Part shown: positions 1 through 13,314 of the stretch, piece by piece
How positions within the stretch are numbered: position 1 is the first letter of the stretch
Layout: the number at the start of each line of letters is the position of its first letter
Source: Rachycentron canadum
Taxonomy: Eukaryota; Chordata; Actinopteri; Carangiformes; Rachycentridae
Assembly (NCBI GenBank): GCA_038496675.1
Contig: CM076668.1
Span: 1,098,884 to 1,162,883, forward strand
Reading direction: 5' to 3'
DNA length: 64,000 nucleotides
Position numbers and translations under genes: made by a program
Notes under the pieces: model-generated
What the model was told of the DNA's origin: nothing
The model's database searches: none
The model's input: only the letters and a program-made list of their open reading frames with translations

Positions 1-59
1 ACCTCAGTCATTTTTGACCAGGATTCCTCACATTAAACAAGTAACCAATATCTCAGTGA

Positions 60-445
60 AAAGCCCTCATTGACTTTGAATGATTCAAAGTGCTGCTGTG
101 TGAGTACTGAGTGTATCTGTATGTTTTGCTTGTATTCTATTGTGTTCTCTTTTCTCTTGCTCTCATTCTTTCTCTCTCTCTCTCTCTCCTCCCTATCTCT
201 CTCTCTCTCTCTCTCTCAACCCAACCAGTCGAGGCAGATGGCTCCATCCACCCTGAGTCTGGTTCTGCTCCAGGTTTCTGCCTCTTAAAGGAAGTTTTTC
301 CTGTCACTGTCACCACGCTTGTTCATGGTGGATTTGTTGGGTCCTTTTAAATAACTTTATAAAGAGTTTGGTCTGGATCTGCTCTGTATGTAAAGTGCTT
401 TGAAATAACTTTGTTATGATTTGGTGCTATATAAATAAAATAATT
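60..445 (+). repeat. LINE-like 3' tail with CT microsatellite
   Basis: A CT-rich tract (about 168-218) is followed by a block reading like the 3' end of a non-LTR retrotransposon common in fish genomes: a 'tttttcctgtcactgtc' segment, 'aaagagtttggtctgga', 'aagtgctttgaaataac' and a 'gctatataaataaaat' end. The family is recalled from memory and its exact LINE class is not certain. Reading frames here are chance products of low-complexity sequence. Confidence 0.6.
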
Positions 446-1904
446 TTGAATTTTAAATCAACTGGAGAGTCAGGCATTTCCTTCACGTCATCCAACAAAA
501 CAGTTATTTATTGTTCTAGCTTTGGGTGTTTGGGAATACTTTTGGATTTTAGCTTAATTTCTGATGCTGTTATAGTAACCAGCCCCCACTGTTGGCCAAG
601 ACAAGCACAATGCTAGATGCAAGGCTCTGCTGCCTGTCTTTCTCTCCAGCCTGTTTTTAAAAATGGGGATATTTTCATCAACAGCTCGCCTGATCACCCT
701 AGTCTGGGAGACTATTGCCATACAGTAGCTAACATTTAGTTCAATTTGCCACAGTAATTAACTAATTATCTACCAAGGTTATAGTGATGGTATAAAATGA
801 ATGGTAGTACTAACCATCTGGAATTTTAACCATAATTTAGTGTGAAACCAGTAACCATGTTAGCATGCTGATGTCAAGCATTTAGATTATAAATAACTGA
901 CCCTGACACTAAAGCTATCGGGACCCTCTGTCATATCTAAAAGTGAAAAAGAAGCATAACAGGCAAGAGAAAATGAAATGTTAAGAAGAGTAAACTGCAC
1001 CCCTTTGTGCTCCCCATCATTTACTATCATGCTTCTGAAATCTATTTGCGAGTTATCAGGTGCAATGGAAATAGTCGGGGAAAGAGAAAAAAGGAAAAGG
1101 AAAAATAAAGGGGTCAGTACAGTACACATTTAGTCATCACATGAATTGTAAGTAGCTCATGCTCACATTTAGTCTTCATCTTTAATGAGCCTGGACCATG
1201 CTGCTTTAGTGGTATGTACCCCATTGCCATGGAAACAGTGGCCATAGCAATGACTCTACTGAGGACAGTGATGCCTGGTTTAAGGAATAAGTCATGTTTG
1301 GTCAGAGACTGCTTCAGGAATCAGGTTTAGTTCCTTATAACAATTCTGCACATATTAACATACAGTACATTTATATCAGATAATATAGCTGATTTTATAT
1401 AAGAAACAGGTAAGAGGTGTGTATGATATCTGAACACAGCTTTAGTGTACAGGTGTATATGTGAAATTGCACAAAAAAGGTAATACACTGTGCACAGCAT
1501 TCACTGCAATTTGTTTCATTTGATTGTGTTACTTTCAAAAGTGGACGTATGACTTCCACTACATCACTTTTAATAGTGGAGCAAACATTCAAATCCTTTA
1601 CTCAGGTAAAAGTATCACAAAATAATACAAAGGATCGAAGTGATCGAGGCAATGGTAGACCCACAACCTCTGCAAGGTAAAACTACTCTTTTTGTCTAAA
1701 AAGAGTCTTTTTTCCTCAGGAGGCTCAGGTTCTTTGACATCTGCAGCGAAATATCAGATAGTGGTGGGAAGTGTCCTTTTTTGTGCTGCAATCTGCTGGG
1801 GCAGCAGCATGTCAGACAAGAACACAAGGAGACCAGATAAGCTGGTTAAAAAGGCTGGCTCTGTGCTTGGCAAGTGTCTGGACTCAGTCAGACCATTTCG
1901 GGTG
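446..1904. other. Non-coding stretch, no gene seen
   Basis: AT-rich sequence with no splice-bounded open frame. A short piece near 855-890 ('gttagcatgctgatgtcaa') resembles the 'gttagcatg' part of a dispersed fish repeat that is clearer at 48,650-49,020. Confidence 0.5.
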
Positions 1905-2075
1905 CTTTTGGTCAGCATGGGCACCTTGACGAGTCTGGCTACTCAGCCCCATACGCAGCCAACTGTGATGCACTGTCTGCTTGGTACATTTCAATCAGAA
2001 CCTGCATGAACCTTTTTAGCAATTTCAGCTACAGTAGCTCTTCTGTTGGGCTGGACCAAACACCACACATAGGTG
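1905..2075 (-). mobile_element. Tc1-like transposon fragment (family A)
   Basis: The segment matches the antisense of a fish Tc1/mariner transposase gene that I recognise: 'gtcagcatgggcacc', then 'ccccatacgcagccaac', then 'agctacagtagctcttctg'. The last phrase recurs at 19,770-19,790 in a second copy in this window. Only part of the transposase N-terminal half remains and its frame is broken, so it cannot be active. Confidence 0.7.
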
Positions 2076-5000
2076 AACTTGCAGTGCCCCTTCTCCTGCT
2101 CTAATGCATTTTGAAGCTCACAGACCTGGTAACTGTCCAGCATGGTGCTGTTAATCCAGAAACATGGCAGTTACTCTGAGCTCTGGGATGATAGAGTAAG
2201 TTGGAGCCCCAGTTTAAGGTTTAAATTGACACAATTACTAATCAAAGCGTCTCGCATTGGAGGCCCAGACAATTTTACAGGAACACCAACCTCAGGATGA
2301 GAGACATGACAGATCATGAGTTTGCGTGGCAGCTAGCAGCTCACTCTCTCGCCACTGTAGAAAAAAAAAAACTGGACACAATGTAGCTTCAGTCAAGTCC
2401 AATGTTGTAATGCATTTACCATAAACATATTAACATGTTATAACATATTTAAATGTCCCAATCAATGCATTTTTCCCTTGTTCACAGCATAACAATGTCC
2501 TTTTAAAAAACTTAAAAGATATTACTCCAAATACATTGCCATCCCTATTGGGGGCGCCAAGTCGAATGCGGACACTTACCTGACTGTCTCCTTGCTTCAT
2601 TCACATGTAAGTAGAAGCACTTGTAAAGATATTAATACAGAGAGGACACAATATACAGGTGCCTACAGTGGAAGAGCAATCATATGATCTGTTACTTGTT
2701 AATGATTGTTTTGCAACAATCTGAATTTTCTCATTACTAAGAGATTACCCTGTGGTTAGTGATGATGTGTAACATCACTTACTATTATGTACTATTATTA
2801 TACTATTGTTATACTTACTAACATATACTATGTTATTTCAAAGGTTTTGTATTTATGCAGTTACCGTATTGGTTGAGTTTAAGACCATGTTATTAGTTCA
2901 AACATAATCTAGGTACAAAGTAAATAGATTATGATGCAATCACAAAGATGTGATTTACTCATTACTAATATAAGTGGCTGCACCACGAAGACACATTGCA
3001 ACACAATTCAACAATGTTCATTGAAGCATGATTGTTTTGACCTATAGCTTTTTTCTCTGAGGGCAAAGAGCTATTAACAATTGGTAATATGAAAGGGCCT
3101 TGAGGGGGCATAGTTTATTTCAGTAGTCTTGTAGGAACCGTATCCAACAGGCAAGATGAAGACTTCATTTGTTTAAGCATCTAAATGACTGTAAATAGAG
3201 ACATTAATAGTAGAAGGCTTGTCTGTCATTGACACATAACAAGAATTCATGAGTTTTCAGCATCTGCGCCAACAGTTCCAAATAGCAAGTGCCCACTGGA
3301 GTGTGTTGATAACAAGCCAGCACAAAGACGATCAAAACAGAACAGCCTTACAATCATTCTGGCCTATTTTTCTAATTTTATATATCGCCTATCCATTTCC
3401 GTCTGCAAGACACAAAACAGGAGGGGAAAATGAAGGAAGGAGAAAAAAGAGAGAAGGTGCTGATTCTTAAGAAAATGATAAAGAACATTGTGGGGGTGGA
3501 TACACAGACACAGACACACACACACACACACACCTTCAGCCTCTATAATGACCATAGAGGTGAACACAGACATTGTCAGACTTTTTACAGATGTTGCTAT
3601 GACAACTGTCTATATATACAATGCAGCTGAATAGAGACAAGAAGTCTGGAGACCAGTACTAGACATCTGAAGCTATATTATATCTAAGGTGATTCACCAA
3701 TCATGCCAGACACCCTCCCATCGCATATAAGTCTCCATATATTCAGGCTGGCACCCCAGGCTGGGAATCCAGCAGTAGACGCTCCTCTTTTGGCTTTTGG
3801 TTACAGGCAGATATTCCTTCCTAAGAAAAAATATATGACCAAAAGTGATTCTTAAGCACAAATCTCCAATATTTTACAGTTGAATGTGTTTTATTGCGCC
3901 TTGAATGAATGAATGGGTTTTGAAATGTAATACAAGGTAAATAAATAAACACAGAGTAAGTTTACATTCCTACTCCTTTCTCACTTGCTTAGAAGCTCAT
4001 CATCATCATCATTTTTTATCTTTCATTGCCAACAAATCACAGAGTTGCGGGTGATTGACTATTCACTAACCTAAACCTGCTTAATAGCTGTTGTTCTCTA
4101 ATCTAGCACAGCCTATAGATCTAAGCAGTTTGCAGTGATAACAGGCTCTTTCTGCTTTTTCTTAGTGCATTAAAAGTGACATTTGCAGCTACAGTATGAA
4201 GTTGAAGACTTCTTACTATTTTAAAGCTTACACAGTTTAAAAAGAGAATTCTTCTTCTAACCTAGAAGCATCATGATGAGTGTTTTACTTCACTCCATCT
4301 CGATCAAAATGTGCTCTCTTGAGTTTGTCTCCTGGTCTAACTTTAGCTGCTGAGTTGTTAGAGGCTGTCATTGTTTTTAACTTGAACTTGGCTTTAGAGA
4401 AGCAGGTAATGACAGCTTTGCAGTCTTGCTTCCTGCTGTTTGGAAATAAATCCAATCTCAGACTGGTATGTATCATCACTCACTCTATTTAATGCAGTAT
4501 TTTAGGGTGTATGTGTGTATGTATTTTTTTTTGTCTTTGAACCCCCAACAAAAATCAAAGCACGTCTAATTATTAATCAAGTTAAAAGCTACACAAAGTT
4601 ACTTTACTGTATGACTGTAGTTGGGAACACATGGATACTAATATAATATCACATGCTTAGGCATAAAATGTGATTTTATTAAAAAGATCAAATAACATAA
4701 TGATAATAATTTGTCATAATTTGCCTTGGAAATCAGCTTCCTCTTTTTGTGTATTAAAGACACAAGACCTGTGCAACAGTGTTTAAGTATGCCTTATGCA
4801 TTTTACTGTGGTCCAAAACTGTAGCACAACATAGAAAACTTTCATTGGAAGTTTAATAATTTTACCCAAAATGGATTATTGTTTGATTTACTGGATGACA
4901 CAGATTTTCTGCCTTAGTTTCTCAGTCAACGGTCTAACAGAACTGTTCAAAGTAGAGGCAGCATTTTGTCCCTGAAATCTAACTTTACAAGCTTCTTTGG

Positions 5001-8000
5001 TGAGGTGTGAAGATGCACCATGAAGTTGGTGATAACTCTAAGCTGCTTGTCATGCAGCTTGTGGACAAGGGTTTGGCTGCCCTGTGAATAATTATGGCTG
5101 TACATGGTTATACAACAGTTCTATTACCATATTACCCTATAGCTTGCTGTAGGGTCTGCTTACATATGGAGAACGATCACTTGATGTGAAAACTCCTTCA
5201 GGATGTGAAGGGCACTGAGATGAACACTCAGCAGGAGGTCCGTTATGCAACTCTCAAACCAGAGTTTCTTCACCACCCTACCTTTACATTTTCCTTCTCT
5301 TTATTTGTTGGCTCATCTTATCAGATGGTAGTGAAGGTAAAATCAAAACATATAGCAGATACCTGTGGCCCATCCTGGTGTGTGTCTGTCTTTGTACGTG
5401 TGTGTCACAGCAGAGGGGACATGGGACATGTGGGACAGCTTAGCTGGAAGTCCCCTCTTTCACCATAACAGAACCCAGACATGCGCACACCCTCACATCT
5501 CTGTCAGCTCAGTCACACACAGGTAAAGAACAAAAGAGCCAAAGTGATGATTGCAGAAGAATCACATGGCTGTGATTGTTCTCTGCATTAAGCAGCTCTG
5601 GATCATGAAGCCATGTTATTATTTTGATATGCTGTCATTGAGGGAAGTTGAAAGAAAGAAAGAATATACTGTCACTATATATATATATATATATATATAA
5701 AACAGAAAAAAAATCTCGAAAAACAGCTTCTATAGGCTAAATCCAAATCCAATCCATTCTACTCTAGTCTACTTCAGTCCAATTCAAGCCAGTCCTTTCA
5801 AATCCAAATTGGTATAATACATTCTTAATCCACTCTAGTCTTGTCCAGTCTATTGTGAAGTGTAGTTCTGTCAGTCTAATGAAATTGGATCTAGCACAGT
5901 TCAATTCAGCCCAATATAATCAGCTAATAAATAAATGGATAAAATGCCTTTTACAAATAAAATGGAAAATCTGTTGCTGAGTTCACTGTGTTGTCAAAAC
6001 AAAGTCAAGTGCCTTAAAAAGCCTTAAAGGACAATAGACTGACTGAAACAGGCAGCATCAACAAAACCTAGACAACAACAACGACAAACAGACTCCCCTC
6101 TCCCGCTCTTTACACTCATTCTTTGGTCACTGTTTCATTTTAAAAAATAACCCAGAGCTGAATATCTGGTCTTGTTTGTGTTACTGCTACAGGCTATTGC
6201 AGGGATAACAGGGGAAGGATCAGTTAAAATTGCAAAGGTAGGCTGCTCTGTGTGCACAGTGAACATACAAAGTTAGAGGGAAACATAAGTGATGATGCCC
6301 CCTCAAGTTATTTCTCCTCTGCTCTATAAAACGTTGTATCACACTTGATTAATCTGCCAACAAATGTAACAGTCAACCTCTAGGTCCAAGTTATGAAACA
6401 CTTTTTGTGTTTAACAAACTTAGTGTTACCCAGTCTGAAGACAAAATATCAATGCTGAATGTTCACCAGTGTGACTAAGATACACGCAGACACACACACA
6501 GTTACAGATATATACAGATCACATGGCTTTGTTTGGGGTTCTTGGTCACTTCAACCCAGTAGAGTGGACTGCTTGGCAACTAGTGAGGGATGAGCACACA
6601 CAGAAGAGCGACTGGGGTTATGGTGCCCTCAGTTAGGTCTAATGACACGGAGAGCAACCAGTGCAACAGATGGCCCACGCTCATATGAGGGCCCCTGTTA
6701 GCAAGTGGCATGTCAGCGACTGTGTACTATTTACTTATTCACACCACTGAACACTTTTACACACATTTGGGCAGCATGATCACTGCTGGATCTAGTCTGT
6801 GTATTCTGAGCCTCTCTTTTTCCATGGACGGAAACAATGCTTAAAGTTATGATGCTTAATGTAAAGTTATACATGTTCGACAACCTTTGGGCAAATTTGG
6901 GTTTGACTACTGGGTTCCTACTGGTCCCATTACACACACAGCCTGTTGTCAGAGCATTGTGTATGTTTCCTGAAGGACAATGCGCACAAGGCTGCATGGC
7001 AGTACTTCAACTATATAAACTATATACATAAATAACCCCCCCCCCAATAAATGTAAAGCCACAGGTAGCGGCTGGGAGTTTTAGTTTAGTTTAGTTTTAG
7101 TTCAAGAATGGAAACTGCTAGTCCAGTTATTCAGACAAATCCTGTTTTCACCACATTCAACATATATGCCAAAATATAATTGACTACTAACTGTACATAG
7201 CTGTACATTTACAGGTCAGATATAACAGTGTATCTTCATTTTTGAATCAATTAAGTTTATTTCCCAAAAAAGATTATTCCTCTAAGTTCTTAACATTTTA
7301 AATTATTTAGATTTATGGTAAATGTTTTATTTTATTTGATTAATTAATTAATTAATATAAAAAATACAATTGTGGCTGCTAAGCAAATCTGTGATATAAG
7401 AGTGACCCCTGCTGAGCCCACGTGACATTACAGCTCTGCAGCAACTCCAAATTGTGAAAACTAAAAACTATTGCAAAACACTTTACATTCTGGGAAACAG
7501 GTTTATATTTTTATAGAAACTGATTAGGCTGTAATTCATTTTTAACACATTTCTATTATATTTGTTGAAATGACAAAATTTGTCAAAAATTTATCTCCTG
7601 TATTATGACTTTGAACAGGAAGCTCTATTTGCAGAACTTTAAGAAAATATAGCAGCAAAATACAAATAAATCTGTAAGGTAACTAATTCAGCTCAAGTTT
7701 AGTAAAACATTTAACTTGACTACAAAAATCAGGTAAGCATGCCTGTCAATTACAGTTAATTAAAGTAATTTTACCATGATTCAGTACATGACAAAACTCT
7801 TCTAGGTCACATTATGAGGTCAGTATGTCCCTCAAACTGTCCATCCTTCTATTATAAGTGCCACTGAATCTGGTAAACAAGAGAGAGTGGAAAAATCTTC
7901 CTGGATGTCATTGTCATTGTGTTCCAGATTGCGATGTTTTAAGGAAATTGAAATGGTTGACTCACAGCCTGTTTCAGCATAGAGTGTTGGTTGCATATGT

Positions 8001-8640
8001 ATAGAAATAGCACAGAAAGAGAACACTAGATTGAACAAAGGGACAGGAAATGTCAATTTCTTGCCTCTCCCTAAAGAAAAATGCAGAACACACAAATGTT
8101 TCTGGTTGCAGAAGCTATACTGCTGGATACAATGACAACACATGAATTTCCACATCATACTTTTGTAAGATGCTCATTGGACCACGACTGATTCCCAGAG
8201 TAGCTGTAATGTGATAAATAAACAAATTAATAGTGCTTTACATCAGCGTGTATGGGATCAAATTAGGTTCAAAATGATATGAGCTCGTAAATTGATGTTC
8301 AAGTAATTCCAAACTTTTTACCTGTAAATCAACCTTTATAAACCTAAAAATGAATCCACAGAAGGGATGAAAGGAAAGATTGTACCTGCGTTTGATTTGT
8401 ACAATCGATATCAGTAGAAAGACACAGAGGTGTGTGAGGTACTTATCAAAGTCTAACCCTAACCCTGACCTGCAATAGATTCAGACCAGCATTTAGAGAA
8501 GCACAGAAGCTGAGCAATGAGCTGCAGTGCACAGGGTCAGCAAAAGAGCTAATACCAGTTTAATGTCAGTATGTTTCATTTAGAATATTTTGGAATATTT
8601 TCACTGCTTTATAAACAGCTCTTTTTTTTCTTTTTTTTTG
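2076..8640. other. Gene-poor AT-rich stretch
   Basis: No supported exon was found. It holds small simple repeats: a CA run near 3,515-3,533, an AT run at 5,676-5,699, a C run near 7,028-7,044, and a degenerate pentamer-like tract at 5,715-5,930. Frames of 60-108 codons occur but lack splice context or recognisable domains. The stretch may belong to a long intron of the gene whose last exon lies at 12.2 kb. Confidence 0.5.
5676..5699. repeat. AT microsatellite
   Basis: Uninterrupted alternating AT dinucleotides. Confidence 0.9.
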
Positions 8641-8649
8641 GAAATACCT

Positions 8650-8935
8650 CCCATGGGTGAATGCCCTTGTGTTCATTGTGCCTTGTGCTGTTCCTCAGGC
8701 CTCAACCTGGAGCTGCACTTCACTCTCTCTCTGCCATGCTGCTGGTTGCCTACCCGTTGAGCTGTATTTAGTCCTAATTGTTTTTCTTTGTTGGAGACAA
8801 CAAAGACTTCTTACTCTCTTTTTTATTTCGTTTATCATCACTGTTTGGCACCAATATATCAAGTCAAATTCCCTGTGTGTGTAAACTTACTTGGCAATAA
8901 AGATAATTCTGATCCTGATTCTGAATATCTCCAAT
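8650..8935 (+). repeat. LINE/SINE 3' tail
   Basis: The segment ends with 'cttacttggcaataaag' followed by an imperfect repeat of 'attctgatcctg'. This is the typical 3' end of L2-like elements and their dependent SINEs in fish, where a conserved stem is followed by short tandem 'tgattctga' units. Its 5' part is too decayed to place. Confidence 0.6.
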
Positions 8936-9109
8936 CTGTCAGCCCCTTATTCTCTAGCTTCAAATGGACTCATTTATACTGTGCAGACATCTTCTGAAAG
9001 CTCAGTTTCTTTCGATGGCAGTAAACACATTACATCAGTGCCTTTATTTTGTGAATCAGAGGTCCACTGCCAAAAGAAGTCTGGCCTTTGTTATTTCAGT
9101 GTACATTAG

Positions 9110-9950
9110 TTGGTAAAGCCCAGGAGGCTTATTCAGCCTTGTTTCTAAAAATGCTTCATGCTTATGAACTTGAGTCTGAAGCATAAAGACAACGCTTTCA
9201 CAACCACAAGAAAACAGCAAATCGGACGTTTGTGGAATTTGCCAGTGAGAAGACCACTCTCTTTGATAGATGGTGTGCAGGACATGAAGTTTCTGACTTT
9301 TTGGCTCTTTGTGAATTAGTATTACTGGAAGAGTTCAAAAGCTGTGTACAAGAACGGATTGTTGTGTATCTAAATGAACAGAAGGTGTCTACCCTAAAAG
9401 AGGCTGCAGTGGCATATGATGAATTTGCATTGGCACATACAAAGATTTTTGCAAGGCATCATGACATCTCTTCTGTACAGGACCCCTTCCAAAAGAATAT
9501 TGACCCGATGACTTAAGCCCGGACATGGTATTGTTGAGTACAGGAAAAGTAAAACACAAAGGAAACCAAAAAACATCCCAAAGAGTCAGAAAATGAGGAC
9601 CCTGACCGTTGTTTTAAACCCATTATCTTTTATGGCGCCATCTCCTTAACAGGGAAACCTGAAGACAAGCGGCCTGTCAGAACTCTGAGAGACACTGGTG
9701 GGTCATGCTCCTTAATCTTGTCAGATGTTTTGCCCTTAAGTGAGAAGTCCTCCTGTTATGCCAGTCTTCTTGTTCGGGGTGCTGAATGGGTTATGTCCCA
9801 GCTCCTTTGAATCGTGTCCATGTCAAAATTACTCAGTGGCTTCTTTGATGTCACAGTATGGCCCTCCTTTTTTAAGGGTAGGGGTACCAACAAATTTTTT
9901 AGTATGATTTTGCCTTTCTTCAAGTTACTAAACCTGCCACGTTTATTGGC
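9110..9950 (+). mobile_element. Decayed Gypsy-like LTR retrotransposon (gag end and protease)
   Basis: An open stretch from about 9,232 to 9,516 encodes a gag C-terminal (SCAN-like) region, with phrases such as LFDRWC, LLEEFK and VVYLNEQKV that are typical of fish Gypsy gag. About 180 bases on, the Asp-Thr-Gly triad of a retropepsin-type protease is at 9,691-9,699, in a context reading RPVRTLRDTGGS. Stops and frame changes separate and interrupt the two. No LTRs, reverse transcriptase or integrase were seen. It is a dead fragment lying between a LINE tail and AT-rich DNA. Confidence 0.8.
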
Positions 9951-12200
9951 AGTAAGTCAAAATAAAGCAATATAGTGATTCTTTGCCAGTCTGCACTCTC
10001 TTTGCTTTGACTAAATGTATAGCAAGGACCGAAAAGGTGGTCGGGTTAATGTTGCACTTTCATGTGACTTTCCCAAGTATAACATTAAGCTGCTTATAAA
10101 ATCCTTTTAGGATACAGTTAATTTATTGTCTGGCCTTGGCTGACCTTTGACCCCTCTAACCCCTCAATGAGCTAGCGAGCAAGTAGCCGACCGACACCTT
10201 GAAAAATGAGCAAGCATTGCTCTCGGAGGTTGGTAATTAAGAGTTTACCTTCAATGTTTGGGACCATAGTAGGAGATTCAGACGGCCCAGCCCCCTGTTT
10301 TTAGTTCTGTGCTTCCAAACAAGGCTCATGCTCACAGACAACACCAAGCTGCGTTTGTCAGTGCCGGTTTGAGATCAGCAAAGTAGAACATGGCGTTAAC
10401 TCTGAGCTTCCGTTTGTCAGTTTGTCTACACATGTTGGTATGTCATTCTCAAAATATTCAAACAGGAAAGGACATCTGTTTTTTTCTCTAAATGAAGTCG
10501 AATTTACATCACAAATAGCAACAGTGTCCTCAGAACAGTGGGGTAAATCAATTACACACTGGACGTGCTTTTAGAATGACCAGAACGAGAGACCATACTC
10601 TCACAGTAAAAAACAACCAAACAACCAAAGCAACTAAAATATTTTCCCTTTGTAAATAAATTGCCTGATAATGTTTCAACTGAGTTTTCGGTAGTGAAGT
10701 GAAAGTGAAGAAGGGCACACACCTGTAGACTTTGAGATATTCTATATTAAAGATATTAGACATTTTCAGGTTTGCTTTTTCCTCTTTGCATGTAACGTGT
10801 CAGTGTTTCTGCTATTAGCATACCCTTAAAGTCAAGCACCTGCAAAGTTTGGAGCAGTCATTGCAGTTGTACGGCACAGTTTTTATGATTTGCCATATTT
10901 TATGGAAGTAAATCTACTGTAAGTGTGTCTCACTAGTTTATCTGTGTCTTTCAGATGCTGCTGGGTTTTTTTAAATCCAATCCCGTATTTAAGATGATCA
11001 CAAAACTCTTTGGCCACTTGTCTTTGCTCATAACCAGATGTTCCAGGTGTGGCTGTAGTAGCCTTACAGCTGAGACATGTATGTCTGTAACCATGAAATT
11101 TTCACACATTACTATTTGGATAGTAGTGTATACTGCATTAAAGTGCTAAGTCTCAGCGCTTTAATGTTATATCCATAATTTTATCTCAAATTGAATGTGA
11201 TGAAGCTCAGAGCGTGAAAAGCAAAAAAAAAAGAAAAAATTGTCACCATCCAAATAATCATGGCCCTCACTGTACATACACAAGCTAGTGTAAATTTCCT
11301 GGTTAAAATCCTGGTTTACTACAGTTTTCATAATCAGTCATCTTAAAAAACTATAGTTCCAAATTAAATTTGAAATTAAAGCAGTTGCAAAGGCAAAGAA
11401 GAGGAATGATCTTTCTGAACATTGAACTGAAACTTCTCTTATATCAGTTAGTGACATAGAGTAGACAATCATTAGAGTAAAGAAAGAGCTAAAGAAAGCT
11501 GTGGATTACTAAATGCATCAGCTGTGAAACAAATGTTTACTTTCTCATGCTGTTCTTCATGCTATTATGAAAACAGCTGTTAATCAGTTTGTTTCTGGGC
11601 GTGTGTGAGAGGAAGCTGTGGTCAGATTTTGTTGGGTGGGAAACACAGACAGCGTGATATTTACAAAGAGTTGAAAGAAATATTAGTCCAGTCTGAATGA
11701 GAACTGAGCTCAACAGCAGGCTGCAGGTAAACAATATTTTACTCTTGAGATTTTCAACTTTAAAGAATATACACTATATATTATATATATTATCAATATA
11801 TTATATATATTATATAACAATAATATATATTGTTTTAAAGTTTTTAGGATGAAGAATTGTATGGTTATTTAATGTTAGCTTGCAAAATATTGGAGTTTAA
11901 TTAAACTATGTTATTTATTTCATTTAAAGCAATACTGTGTAACTTTTGAATAGCAATCTTCCTCTTGAAAATGAAAATAGAATTCATAATAATTCTTATA
12001 TAGTACCCAGTATAAATGTCAAAATGAAGAGCATCCTTTTAAATATTCCCATGACCGATGGGTGTTGTCAAGGCATTAGCTTAGTTGTGAAAAGGAATTG
12101 AAACGTTGAGAAGTCAGGGTGGGTGTTTCTTGTTCCTCTTTTGACCCCCACCCCACCCCCCTCTCTCTCTCTCTCTATGTTTTTCGGTTTCTTTCCACAG
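9951..12200. other. Non-coding, probably intronic
   Basis: No gene was recognised. There is an AT/TA-rich patch at about 11,768-11,835. The right end is a strong pyrimidine tract (CT run near 12,160-12,175, then 'ctttccacag') feeding the splice acceptor at 12,200/12,201, so at least this end is intron. Confidence 0.6.
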
Positions 12201-13314
12201 GGTTGTTTACCAGGCCCGACCAAGCATGACGAATAAAGGCTCTGCTGCTATCAGTCACACTACTAGCCCACTCCTTGTCAGCGGTGGCTATGCTAAGTGT
12301 GGACAGCTAAGTGTAGATAATGTGAATTATGTGAGCCACAGAGCACAGAATGAAGACCATAAGGTCGGAGTCAGAACCCATAGCCAGGAGCCCAGAGAGC
12401 ACTCCTCATTGGCAGAATCCCCTCACCAGCACCAGTCGTCAGCTGACTGCAGTAAGAGTGGGACCGCATATGTCATTACTGTGAAGAAGAACAAGAAAGA
12501 ACCACTGCCTCCTCAACGTGGAGTATCGCTCCTCAGACCTCATGCAGCATCTGATTCTTCATTCAAACGCTACTCCTGTCCTCCCACTGGAATCCTGTCC
12601 TACTCCTCTTCTGCCCCCTCCACCCCCTGCTCCTCCGCTCCTCCCGTGCAGACGTTTGTCATCACCGGCCATGACCCTCTTGGCTGGAAGTTGCAGCCAA
12701 AGGGCAGCATCGCGTTGCCCCAGGCTCGTACTAAAAGGCTGTCTCTGCAGGTTCCACTCCCTGTCATTTTTCCTGACCCCAACACTAGTCCAGGCCCAAC
12801 TTCTACATCAGACAACCCTCCTGATCAAGATCCATCCTCTAAAAACACGGCCAAACCATCACATCGGCGCCACTCAGACTCCTTAGTCTTTGTTAGATCT
12901 CTGCTGGCCCCTCAACCTGTGATGACACTTCAGGAACTCGGTGCTGTGCGTCTCCACTCTGTCACTCCTTCATATGAGTCTGATGATGTCTTCAGTGAGG
13001 GGAATGAAGAGGAGGACAAGGGGATCACTCAGCCATGTAAAATACCACCGCCCGTTCCAGAAAAAACCGCCATGGCCAGACAAATGGCACAACTGATTGC
13101 TCTTTCATGGCAACACCGTACACCTGTTACCACCAAAACTGCAGAAGAAAACATCTATGCCAGTGTGATGAAGACAAAAATGAAACATTCACATCAGACT
13201 GTAAACCACAGCAGTTTGCATGCTAAAATTTGTATGTTCTCCTCAAAATCTCTCAATAATCAGCTGTCAAGGAAGAAAAATGTAGGATTTAACTTCAAGT
13301 TCTTTAAACTTTAA
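12201..13314 (+). CDS. Terminal exon of a Pro/Ser-rich protein, NHS-like at best
   Basis: An acceptor with a long pyrimidine tract ends at 12,200, and an open frame then runs to TAA at 13,312-13,314. The frame stays open through the splice site (VVYQARPSM...), so the ATG at 12,226 need not be the start; upstream exons should lie left of the window. About 370 residues are seen. Features: RxxS-type phosphorylation candidates (FKRYS, TKRLS, RRHSDS), an acidic patch (YESDDVFSEGNEEED), an SH3-ligand-like PPPVPEK, then RQMAQLIALSWQH and ENIYASVM before a basic tail. There is no catalytic domain, signal peptide or membrane segment. The Pro-rich KEPLPPQRGVSLLRP style recalls Nance-Horan (NHS) family adaptors, which regulate actin, but I cannot confirm this. 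It is convergent with rfng. Confidence 0.75.

Noticed and set aside
5205..5468. Possible mini-exon around 5,325-5,336 (tcag|atggtagtgaag|gtaaaa)
   Set aside because: Twelve bases between chance AG and GT sites; no homology and no neighbouring exons.
7832..8158. 108-codon minus-strand frame
   Set aside because: No recognisable motif and an AT-rich setting. Length is compatible with chance in a 64-kb window.
8456..8469. Telomere-like CTAACCCTAACCCT
   Set aside because: Only about two units; too short to be an interstitial telomere block.
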